From an uncultured Lachnospiraceae bacterium (GTDB lineage: Bacteria; Bacillota_A; Clostridia; Lachnospirales; Lachnospiraceae), in assembly GCA_947177885.1 (NCBI GenBank), contig CAMWWF010000065.1:1-11071 (forward strand): a stretch of DNA of 11,071 nucleotides, read 5' to 3'. The notes beneath the pieces are model-generated. The model was given only the letters and a program-made list of their open reading frames with translations, was not told the origin of the DNA and made no database searches. The position numbers were made by a program, and so were the translations under genes. The stretch's first letter is position 1. Each line of letters opens with the position of its first letter. Below, one piece after another: positions 1-6,768 of this stretch.

Positions 1-581
1 ACTTTATCCAACAGCTCCTGTTCAAATTCCCATCCGCCGCTGTTTTTTTCAAATGGATTAGCGGATACATGACCACGGTATCGATTATGCTGCAGCTCCT
101 GTGTTATATGGCCCATATCTTCTTTACCGGCAGGCGTACCCCAGATGCAGAAGTGCAGCATATGTGCAAATTGGCTTATGACGGATCCGGACAAGGCTGG
201 TATGGTGGAAAAGGATTCTTCAAGAATCTGTACTGCTTCAGGGCTGAAATGTATATTTCTGTGGAAAAGGCTGAAATTGGTTTCATCTATGATCCGGTTA
301 AAAAACGGCCCCTTCATGTAGATGGACTTATCTTCATCAAATGCGAGAATCCAGCAAAGGCCGGGTTGGATGGAACAGATCATGGGAGCCAGACTTTGTT
401 CTGTATGCTGTCTGATCTTTTCCTGCCAGAAATCAGAGAATAGCAGATCTTTATAAAGGGCTTCATGAGGGCAGTCGCTGCTAAGCACATGATAATCCCG
501 GTCTAATTTCCAATTCCAAATGGTCTGGCAGCAGCCTGTTAATATGCGGTAAGCTTCCATACGACTGTCTTTGTCCATCAT
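1..581 (-). CDS. AraC-family transcriptional regulator, N-terminal sensor region (3' end cut by window edge)
   Basis: About 193 codons are open from an ATG at 581 to the left edge. The protein begins MMDKDSRMEAYRILTGCC. AGGAGG (plus-strand 591-596) sits 9 nt before the first ATG, which favours that one over the second ATG at 578. The region has no catalytic motif. It shares landmarks with the gene at 10150: a W-x-W near residue 23, a P-x-I...G-x-x-W block near residues 68-80, a GPxF/GPV block, and an ungapped match of IPALSGSVISQFAHMLHFCI to IPYVSINVLFQHAVALHYYV. From memory this is the sensor half of Lachnospiraceae AraC regulators whose DNA-binding helices lie at the C-terminus, here beyond the window. 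It lies downstream of the leftward catabolic operon but has its own promoter, so it probably senses the pathway substrate or an intermediate. The AraC assignment rests on this family resemblance; the DNA-binding domain itself is not visible. Confidence 0.72.
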   Translation of the reverse strand, partial: MMDKDSRMEAYRILTGCCQTIWNWKLDRDYHVLSSDCPHEALYKDLLFSDFWQEKIRQHTEQSLAPMICSIQPGLCWILAFDEDKSIYMKGPFFNRIIDETNFSLFHRNIHFSPEAVQILEESFSTIPALSGSVISQFAHMLHFCIWGTPAGKEDMGHITQELQHNRYRGHVSANPFEKNSGGWEFEQELLDK

Positions 582-602
582 TATGGCAACCCTCCTGTTG
601 TT

Positions 603-641
603 CAGGTATCCGTATACCACAGTATGGAATACGGACACCTG
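603..641 (-). repeat. 39-bp imperfect inverted repeat at the start of the AraC transcript (operator or 5' hairpin)
   Basis: Arms CAGGTATCCGTATACCACA (603-621) and TATGGAATACGGACACCTG (623-641) flank one central base and pair at 16 of 19 positions. Two of the three mismatches (608/636 and 620/624) become G-U pairs in RNA copied leftward, leaving a single U-U mismatch. The repeat starts 1 nt downstream of the predicted -10 box and ends 6 nt before the ribosome site. It therefore covers the expected transcription start. It could be a repressor operator or a stabilising hairpin at the 5' end of the mRNA. Confidence 0.7.
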
Positions 642-642
642 C

Positions 643-671
643 ATTGTACCATCTTTATTATTGTTCCTCAA
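643..671 (-). promoter_or_regulatory. Predicted sigma-A promoter of the left AraC-type gene
   Basis: Read leftward, TTGAGG (666-671) and TACAAT (643-648) are separated by 17 nt, the optimal spacing. Transcription would start near 636, giving a leader of about 55 nt to the ATG at 581. It lies between the transporter gene and the regulator, so the regulator can be expressed apart from the catabolic operon. Confidence 0.6.
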
Positions 672-697
672 TTATTTTTTCGGGAAACGCTGCCCGA

Positions 698-852
698 TCA
701 GGAATTCCTTAGATTACCGGCTGCCAGTCCTTCCAACAGGGCTTCCGTCTGTGCGGACAGTCCCGGCATGATCAGGTCACGCTGTGCTCCAGGGCATTTT
801 TTGCCAGTGCTCTGTTGGCAAGTTCTATTTCTGTGGGGGATGCGCCGATTCC
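698..852 (-). pseudogene. Possible C-terminal remnant of an unidentified gene, broken by a frameshift
   Basis: This is most of the 314-nt gap 582-895. Read leftward it looks coding: one frame from 852 gives GIGASPTEIELANRALAKNA and then LEHSVT before a TGA. If one base is added near 775, it continues as DLIMPGLSAQTEALLEGLAA and GNLRNS to the TGA at 698-700. The composition (Ala, Leu, Glu, Gly) resembles the helical end of a cytosolic enzyme. No start codon or ribosome site fits, and a TGA lies upstream in the first frame. I do not recognise the family. It may be the end of a former operon gene after the transporter, or chance. Nothing else beyond the promoter and inverted repeat is seen in this gap. 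Confidence 0.25.
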
Positions 853-895
853 TCCCCTTAATAATTGAGCTCATTAGAAAACCTGCTGTATTGTC

Positions 896-2655
896 TCAGT
901 TTTTCTTTTTTGCGGCTTTCTTTGCAGCCTTTGCCGCACGCTTATCCAGAACTTTCTGATTCTCCGTATCAAAGTCTTTGCCGGTCTTTTGGCAATAGGC
1001 CTTCAGCTCCTGGATACGGTTTTCCTCCGCTTCCTGAGCCTGTTTCGCCCGCTCGCGTTTCTCCAGCTCGGACTGGGGGATATAGTCGATTCCCTTTGCT
1101 TCGCATTCCCTGCGCTTCTGATCCTCCAATGCAGCCTGAACGGTGGGCATGTGCTTCTCGATCTTGAAGAAGAATACAAAGAGGACAAAGAATAAAATTC
1201 CCGTGATCATGTTGCTGCCCTGATAAGAGAAGTTGATCCAGTTGGTGGCGCCTCTGGTCTGATCGGCATAGAGCAGGATCTCATTTCCTTTTTTGTTGAT
1301 AAAGGAGCCTACAACCTCCGGCGTTGTGTAATTAGTGGCGGACAACCCCAGGTTGAACAGAGCCTGGCCGATGCCTTTAGAGAACATTTCCGCAAAACCC
1401 ACGATGGCCGCAGTGAATCCCTCCACACGGATCCCCTGGGAATATTCCACATGGTCAATGCAATCGCCGATAAAGGTAAACAGAGAGTAGATAATGGCCA
1501 TGGAGCCGATGGAGTAAATGGCCGTGCCGCCGTAGATAGCTCCGGTATTTCCCATATTGACAAAAGCAGACATAGCACCGACTATTGCGAATACGGAACC
1601 AACGATGATGACCCTGGTGCGGCCGAATTTTTTGAACATGGGCAGCAGGAGGATCAGGCCGGGTCCCATGGGGGAGAGGGCAATCATGGTAAACTTAGCC
1701 TGTATGGAGGCATATTCGCCATAGGCATTGCCGTTCACCACCCAGCCGCTGTAATATACCTGTGCCACGCCTCTCATGGCGTTAAACACCTGGTACAGCA
1801 TGATCAGAATAATGAGCATGATCCAGTACTTATCCTTGTAAACTGCGTCATGAAGGATGCTTCCTTTACTTTGACCTCCTGCACGGTATTCCCGTCAACT
1901 CCGTACTGATTCCGTCTTTCCTCCGTGATACGCTCTCTGGTATAGAAATATTGGAGGAATGTCAGAGGAACGGCAACACAACACATGACTGCCATGCAAG
2001 CCAGATAACCGGTTCTTGTATTGCCTACCATTCCGCTGATGGCGGTAAGGATCGTGGGGAATAAAATAGAGATCATACCCGTACCGATATTTTTCGTGAT
2101 CTGTCCGGCCATGGAATTGTTTTTCCGCTGTTTAAAGTTTCTGGTGGACAGAGCGGCTGACAATTCATAAGACATATACCACATGGTGTAGCCCACGGAA
2201 TAGAACAGGTTATAGGCGATAACGATCCAGACAGCCATGACCGCCGGGTTGGAAAAAGGTATCCAGAACAGCATCAGTAAGCTGACCACCATGACAGGAA
2301 GGCTTAAGATCATCCAGGGTCTCAGTTTTCCCTGACGGCAGGCAGTGTTATCCAGGACCTTTGCCATTAAAACATTAGTGATGGCATCCAGGATCTTGGA
2401 GAGCAGAGGGAACAGAACCATAAAGCTGGCGATCCAGAGTCCCCGGCTGGCGGTGAAGCCAAGTACATCCGTCAGATATTGGTTAAAATAACTGTTGACA
2501 ATGGATTGCAGCAGCATGGCGCCAAAGGGGCCTGCCACATAACCAAGCCAGAGTTCTTTCTTTCCTACATTGGCAGAAGTGATCCTGGTATTCCAGAAGC
2601 TTCCCTGAAATGCATTTGCCAATAAGCCGTTTTCTGATTTTGCCTGTTTTGACAT
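896..2655 (-). pseudogene. GPH-family (glycoside-pentoside-hexuronide) sugar:cation symporter, frameshifted
   Basis: Last gene of the leftward operon, 15 nt after garR, with AAGGAG 6 nt before the ATG at 2655. The first frame (2655-1804) gives about 272 good residues. They include YVAGPFGAMLLQSIVNSYFN and the GPH signature DAITNVLMAKVLD...GKLRPW after the second membrane segment. It then runs out of frame as TRISTGSCSLF and stops. The second frame resumes as AVYKDKYWIMLIILIMLYQ, the family's next membrane segment, and continues to 896. Together about 588 residues would form a 12-helix permease. The last 85-90 residues are a charged, probably helical cytosolic tail ending AAKAAKKAAKKKN, longer than MelB but of a kind I recall in clostridial homologues. 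It would import the glycoside or sugar acid used by the operon. As written it encodes only about half a permease, and the second half has no convincing ribosome site. Confidence 0.85.
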
Positions 2656-2670
2656 AGATTTCTCCTTTCG

Positions 2671-3561
2671 CTACTCTTTGGTTCTTCCAATCGTGATATC
2701 GGTTAAGTGTTCATAATACTCCGCAATGGCGCTGTGATCTTTCTGACCGCCATCGTGGCTGTGCATCCATTGCATGACTTCCTGTACGGCTGCAGTCATG
2801 GGAACAGGCGCGCCTACACTGTGGGCGCAGTCCAGTGCATTGTTCAGATCCTTGATATGCAGATCGATCTTAAAGCCCGGCTTATTGTCACCGGCGATCA
2901 TCATGGGAGCCTTTGCGTTCATGACGGTGCTGCCTGCCAGTCCGCCCTTGATCGCCTGAAAGACCAGCTCGGGATCCACACCGGCTTTCTGGGCAAGGGT
3001 CAGAGCTTCGGCAAGCGCCTGGATATTGCAGGCCACAATGATCTGGTTGGCCAGCTTGGTGGTGTTTCCGGCGCCCACATCACCGCATAGTACGGCGGAT
3101 GCGCCCATGCACAGCAGGATATCCTTACATTTGTCAAATATTTCCTGTCTGCCGCCCACCATGAACGAAAGGGTTCCGTCTATGGCTTTGGGCTCGCCGC
3201 CGGAAACAGGGGCATCCAGCATATGGATACCTTTTTCGGACAGCGCCCGGCAGATTTCCTGGCTGGCCACCGGATTGATGGAGCTGCAGTCCACCAGGAT
3301 CTGCCCCTCATGCATATGGGAAAGCAGTCCGTCCGCCCCCAGGATGACTTCTTTTACCTGAGGAGAGTTGGGGAGCATGGTAAAGATGATGTCCGCCTCT
3401 TCACCGATTTGTTTCTTGTCAGAAGGGACAGCGCCGCCGGCAGCGGCTTCCTCCACCGCTTTCTGACTCCGGTTCCAGACCAGCACCTCATATCCGGCAG
3501 AAACCAAATTGCGCACCATGGGTTTTCCCATGATACCAAGACCGATAAATCCGATTTTCAT
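2671..3561 (-). CDS. garR: 2-hydroxy-3-oxopropionate (tartronate semialdehyde) reductase
   Basis: A 296-residue cytosolic beta-hydroxyacid dehydrogenase that reduces tartronate semialdehyde to D-glycerate with NAD(P)H. The N-terminus MKIGFIGLGIMGKPM carries the Rossmann glycine motif (residues 7-12). Substrate loop DAPVSGGEPKAIDGTLS is at 116-132, and GNTTKLANQ at 165-173 holds the catalytic lysine K169. The block GGLAGSTV...KPGFKIDLHIKDLNNALD is almost word for word that of E. coli GarR as I remember it, and the length is the family norm. The start is secure: AGGAGG lies 7 nt upstream and overlaps the TAG of the preceding hydrolase gene (11-nt gap), so the two are probably translationally coupled. 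In E. coli GarR serves glucarate and galactarate breakdown beside the aldolase GarL; no such aldolase is here. Other beta-hydroxyacid substrates cannot be excluded, but the match favours GarR. Confidence 0.93.
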   Translation of the reverse strand: MKIGFIGLGIMGKPMVRNLVSAGYEVLVWNRSQKAVEEAAAGGAVPSDKKQIGEEADIIFTMLPNSPQVKEVILGADGLLSHMHEGQILVDCSSINPVASQEICRALSEKGIHMLDAPVSGGEPKAIDGTLSFMVGGRQEIFDKCKDILLCMGASAVLCGDVGAGNTTKLANQIIVACNIQALAEALTLAQKAGVDPELVFQAIKGGLAGSTVMNAKAPMMIAGDNKPGFKIDLHIKDLNNALDCAHSVGAPVPMTAAVQEVMQWMHSHDGGQKDHSAIAEYYEHLTDITIGRTKE

Positions 3562-3572
3562 GTGTATACCTC

Positions 3573-5513
3573 CTATTTTTTGAGCACGATGGCTTCATAT
3601 TCCTTTAATTGATCTAAAACAAGACAGTGTCCCTGGACATCGACTGTCCCGCCGTTTAATGTATGGATCTCCTCAGGTTCGAAATCCAGCTCCAGCCGGA
3701 TTCCGGAAATCGGCAGGGGAGGGAAGTAGCTGTTGGCAAAACAGCCGCTGGTATTGACCAGCTGTATGACCTGCATATCATCCTTGGCGGAGAGCGTCAC
3801 CTCGAACATGGGGCTGGAGTCCGGTGCAAGGCTTGATACATGAGCCAGCCCGGACAGGACATCCTGCAGCAGATTCAGGCTGTTCTGATATCCTTCGTTC
3901 CTATACATGGCTCCAAGCCGGAAGGGAATGGTGATTATCTGTCCCAGACCGCAGGGATTCACTATGATGCCTGGGACGGCAGTGATATTCTGCTCTGTAT
4001 AATAACAGCGTTCCGGAGGCCCAAAGGGATGTTCATCGATCAGATGCAGCCAGGTGGCAGCAGTTTTTGCCGGCTTAACCAACATAATATTCTGGCCGGG
4101 GGCGATATACGGAGCATCTGCACAGTGATTAAAAATGTCTTTTTCATTCTCGTCCAGAGCAAATACTGCTGACATTGCATTGTGCCTCACTTCTGTGATT
4201 TCCTCAATACCCTGATCGGGAAGACGGGTTTCCCCGGTTGCAATGACTGTTCCCCCCTGTCTGGCAAAATCGGTAAAAATGTCAGTCTGTGCGGGCTTTA
4301 ATCCTTTCAGATCTCCCAGGATGACGGTGGTTATGCCCTGCAGCTGATCCTTGCCCTGCAGCTCGTCAAGATTCATTTCGTCAAAGGGAATGTGGCTTTC
4401 CGTCAAAGCCCGGATCCATCCGGCTGTCTCAGAATCTGTACGCTGCCACATGCCTCTGCGCAGTAGCAGAACCTTTGCGGCGCTTTGCAATCCTGTGTAG
4501 AGTGCCTGATGTGTCTGATGGAATTCGAACACTCTTTTTGTGGGAGCAAAGCCGGATCTGTCCGCATGATTGTCCAGAGTGCCCATAATGTACATGCTGA
4601 CACAATTGCTGTTGGCCAGATTCTGCCACTGGCGCAGCTCCATCAGTGCAGGAGATACGGAGGTATCGCGGTAGCGGAACCCCATAAAGTCAACGCTGGC
4701 ATTGTCGCTGGGGCGGAGACGTTTCCTGCCCGCACTGAGGCGGCTGTTGCTAGAAGCGCTGTAGAGCCATTGCGGGCGTCCGATTTCCGTATTGCTCTCA
4801 CTTCGTATGTAATCCAGATTGTTCATGCACAGATCTTTCCGGATGGATTTGACGAGATCACGCATTTTGGCTTTATGTCTGTCTGTAACCCCTTTTTTGA
4901 AGGCCATGTATTTTAAATAATCAGGATCCTTAAAATCATCTGTCAGCGGCACCTCCAGGCCGAACTGTTCCCGGAATCTGCGTGTGCAGTTGTCGCAATG
5001 ACAGGGGCCGTAGTACTTGCCGCTGTAGTCCACGACCAGAAAACCGCTCATGTTGCAGAATACGCCGTCAAAAGGGAATCTGGTCAGGACTTCCTCCAGG
5101 ATTTCGAACAGGACTGTCTGCTGATAATCTCCGTTGGGACAGACCTGTACATCACCGTTATAATTCATGATTTCGCCCTTGGAAGTCCGGTAAGCCCACT
5201 CGGGATGTTTTTCATACAGATCGTAATGCACCTTGGAGAAATCGGTCCGTGCGATCACCCGTATTCCTTCTTCATGACATGCATCGATCAGCTGCGCCAG
5301 ACTATCACCGTGAAGAAACTGGCTGACAGCGTGGTAAGGGTGCTCTGTCTCATAGCTTGCCAGTATACCGGCGCTGTTTAAGGTGACCACGGTAGCGCCA
5401 AAGTCTTTCAGCTGTTTTGCATACTCCCGGGCATTTATATTCTCCATGTCAATCTCACGCAGATTGGTCTGTATCATGCGCCAGGGATAATTTTCCCACC
5501 AATGCTTTTCCAA
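3573..5513 (-). CDS. Putative cytosolic glycoside hydrolase, GHL6-like TIM barrel with GH42-type trimerisation domain
   Basis: 646 residues. The TTG start is chosen because AAGGAG (5520-5525) lies 6 nt upstream and the N-terminal WWENYPWRMIQTNLREIDM block looks like part of the barrel; the next methionine (residue 13) would cut into it. Residues 1 to about 320 look like a (beta/alpha)8 hydrolase: DFGATVVTLN, a GIRVIARTDFSKVH strand, PFDGVFCNMSGF (147-158), then GPCHCDNCTRRF (169-180) with a C-x-C-x-x-C cluster. Residues 325-520 resemble the beta-galactosidase trimerisation (GH42M, amidotransferase-like) domain, and a beta-rich tail follows. There is no signal peptide, so it should act on an imported substrate. 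It sits 27 nt after the dehydrogenase and 11 nt before garR. The family has no experimentally fixed substrate that I know; I infer a glycoside whose aglycone or sugar feeds a C3 acid route. Catalytic residues cannot be named from sequence alone. Confidence 0.72.
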   Translation of the reverse strand: MEKHWWENYPWRMIQTNLREIDMENINAREYAKQLKDFGATVVTLNSAGILASYETEHPYHAVSQFLHGDSLAQLIDACHEEGIRVIARTDFSKVHYDLYEKHPEWAYRTSKGEIMNYNGDVQVCPNGDYQQTVLFEILEEVLTRFPFDGVFCNMSGFLVVDYSGKYYGPCHCDNCTRRFREQFGLEVPLTDDFKDPDYLKYMAFKKGVTDRHKAKMRDLVKSIRKDLCMNNLDYIRSESNTEIGRPQWLYSASSNSRLSAGRKRLRPSDNASVDFMGFRYRDTSVSPALMELRQWQNLANSNCVSMYIMGTLDNHADRSGFAPTKRVFEFHQTHQALYTGLQSAAKVLLLRRGMWQRTDSETAGWIRALTESHIPFDEMNLDELQGKDQLQGITTVILGDLKGLKPAQTDIFTDFARQGGTVIATGETRLPDQGIEEITEVRHNAMSAVFALDENEKDIFNHCADAPYIAPGQNIMLVKPAKTAATWLHLIDEHPFGPPERCYYTEQNITAVPGIIVNPCGLGQIITIPFRLGAMYRNEGYQNSLNLLQDVLSGLAHVSSLAPDSSPMFEVTLSAKDDMQVIQLVNTSGCFANSYFPPLPISGIRLELDFEPEEIHTLNGGTVDVQGHCLVLDQLKEYEAIVLKK

Positions 5514-5540
5514 TGTTTACTCCTTTCAATTCCGCATATT

Positions 5541-6536
5541 TTACCGTTTGGTCAGCAGGCTTTTTCTGGTGACCAGATTGACAAAGCCTCCGCCTTCCTT
5601 ATAAGCTCTGATGTTATCAAAAACAAACTTAAGCATACGTTCCTCCCTGTCGGGGAGCTGGGGGGTGATATGGGGGGTTATGATAACGTTTGCCATATCC
5701 CAGAAAGGACTGTCCGCAGGGAGTGGCTCTGTCTCAAAGGTATCCAGTCCCGCACCGGCAATCCGGTTGCTTTGCAGAGCATCGATCAGGGCAGGCTCAT
5801 TGATCAGGGCTCCCCGGCCCATATTGATCAGATAAGCGGATTCTTTCATGGCTGCCAGTTCCCCGGCACCGATCATATGCCAGGTACTGTCGTTAAGTTC
5901 AATGGAAAGAACCACATAATCACATCCGGACAGAAACTGCTTAAGGTCATCCCCGTCCCGGGAACCGAACATTTCATCAATATACGGTTCCGGTGTCCGT
6001 GTCCGTCTCCATCCCAGGACTGTCATGTCGAAACCTTTGCAGAGTCTGGCAAGTTCCAGTCCGGTCTTTCCTGCGCCGATGATCCCCACTGTTTTCCGAT
6101 ACATTCCGGTCCGCATAAAATACTCCCGGCCCGCTGCCCATTGATGTCTGGTCTGGGCACGCTGGAGACCCGGCAGGTCGTAGGTCAGAGCCATCATGAA
6201 CATCAGTGCATGTTCCGCAAGGGCCGGGGCGCTGCGTCCGCTGGAGCTGGTAAGGATGATGCCCCTTTCAAATAATTCTTCCGAAACAGATCTTTCCACA
6301 CCGGCACGGCAGCAATGTATCCATTTCAGGTTCGGGCTTGCCAGGACACAATCCTCCACATCCCCGTTCATAATGGCCACATCCACCTCCCTGGATGCCT
6401 CGGCGATCTTTTCTTTTGCACCGGGGCCGTAGGGTATACAGAAAGTAACTTCCGCAGGAGCCAGGGCGGCTCTCAGTTTTTCTTTGTTTTCCGGACCGAT
6501 CATGGCTGTTATAATTGCTTTTTTGATTTCCGGCAC
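5541..6536 (-). CDS. D-2-hydroxyacid dehydrogenase, probably NADPH-dependent (hydroxypyruvate/glyoxylate reductase type)
   Basis: 331 residues, usual for the family. The start is GTG at 6536: GGAGG (6544-6548) lies 7 nt upstream and the protein then begins MPEIKKAIITAMIGP. An in-frame ATG at 6680 would add 48 residues of non-family, AT-rich sequence and is rejected. Rossmann motif GIIGAGKTG is at 151-159. After the second strand comes GWRR (175-178), with arginines where NAD enzymes carry an acidic residue, which suggests NADPH. The catalytic triad is visible: R241 in NMGRG, E270 in FETEP and H289 in TPHI. Enzymes of this kind reduce 2-keto acids such as hydroxypyruvate or glyoxylate to D-2-hydroxyacids in the cytosol. 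As first gene of an operon with garR, and divergent from a glycerate kinase, hydroxypyruvate to D-glycerate is the most economical guess. The opposite direction or another 2-keto acid is possible. Confidence 0.85.
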   Translation of the reverse strand: MPEIKKAIITAMIGPENKEKLRAALAPAEVTFCIPYGPGAKEKIAEASREVDVAIMNGDVEDCVLASPNLKWIHCCRAGVERSVSEELFERGIILTSSSGRSAPALAEHALMFMMALTYDLPGLQRAQTRHQWAAGREYFMRTGMYRKTVGIIGAGKTGLELARLCKGFDMTVLGWRRTRTPEPYIDEMFGSRDGDDLKQFLSGCDYVVLSIELNDSTWHMIGAGELAAMKESAYLINMGRGALINEPALIDALQSNRIAGAGLDTFETEPLPADSPFWDMANVIITPHITPQLPDREERMLKFVFDNIRAYKEGGGFVNLVTRKSLLTKR

Positions 6537-6570
6537 AACTTTTCCTCCTCTCCTTTTGTTTTTTCTTTCA

Positions 6571-6599
6571 ATTATATTTGTTATTATGTTTAGGATATA
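6571..6599 (-). promoter_or_regulatory. Weak candidate promoter of the leftward catabolic operon
   Basis: Read leftward, a perfect TATAAT (6571-6576) stands 34 nt before the GTG start of the dehydrogenase gene. The hexamer 17 nt further upstream is only TATATC, a poor -35 box, so an activator would be needed. The 232-nt region 6537-6768 also contains other AT-rich -10-like sites, so this choice is uncertain. Confidence 0.3.
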
Positions 6600-6633
6600 T
6601 TCAGTGTACAGTGTTTTACTAAATATGGAGAAT

Positions 6634-6661
6634 AAAATATTGCCAAAAAGAACAATATTTT
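6634..6661. repeat. 28-bp perfect inverted repeat between the divergent catabolic operon and glycerate kinase
   Basis: AAAATATTG (6634-6642) and CAATATTTT (6653-6661) are exact reverse complements around a 10-nt spacer. It lies about 58 nt upstream of the leftward TATAAT and about 72 nt before the rightward -10 box, close to the middle of the shared 232-nt intergenic region. The placement suits a regulator acting on both transcripts. The arms are AT-rich and without a following T-run, so it is not a terminator. Confidence 0.55.
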
Positions 6662-6732
6662 GCCCTTGTGGAGGATGCACGCATAAATTTAATCTTCATG
6701 GCAGGATTTCGTTCCTTGATTGGGTGTTATTG

Positions 6733-6741
6733 TGCTATGAT
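6733..6741 (+). promoter_or_regulatory. Extended -10 promoter of the glycerate kinase gene
   Basis: TGCTATGAT is an extended -10 element (TG-N-TATGAT). The -35 region is poor: TTCCTT lies 18 nt upstream (6712-6717). Transcription would begin near 6748, only about 20 nt before the ATG at 6769, with the ribosome site AGGAGA at 6757-6762. An extended -10 with a weak -35 is typical of activated genes. Confidence 0.4.
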
Positions 6742-6768
6742 GGGTAAAAAATAAACAGGAGATATTCC

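Noticed and set aside
176..212. Apparent stop codon and frameshift in the left AraC-type gene
   Set aside because: It arose from miscounting an A-run; 209-212 contains four A bases and the leftward frame is continuous from 581 to the window edge.
69..443. Plus-strand open frame of 124 codons at the left
   Set aside because: The minus strand over the same bases encodes the sensor region of an AraC-type regulator with a strong ribosome site and a homologue in the window.
675..696. Terminator-like hairpin CGGG...CCCG next to a T-run
   Set aside because: The stem is only 4 bp. For leftward transcription the run is A, not U, and for rightward transcription the T-run precedes the stem.
1804..1819. 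Second half of the symporter as an independent gene starting at ATG 1819
   Set aside because: The frame is open upstream of that ATG and encodes the conserved AVYKDKYWI lead-in; no ribosome site at proper distance. A broken single gene fits better.
1451..1909. Plus-strand open frame of 152 codons opposite the GPH symporter
   Set aside because: It mirrors the membrane protein on the other strand, is rich in His, Gly and Asp in a shadow-like pattern, and has no initiation signal.
5502..6275. Long plus-strand open frame of 257 codons opposite the dehydrogenase gene
   Set aside because: It is the reverse-strand shadow of a gene with a complete set of catalytic motifs; no ribosome site and no recognisable protein features.
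6537..6680. N-terminal extension of the dehydrogenase to an ATG at 6680
   Set aside because: The extra 48 residues are unlike the family and cover the promoter region; the GTG at 6536 has GGAGG at ideal spacing.
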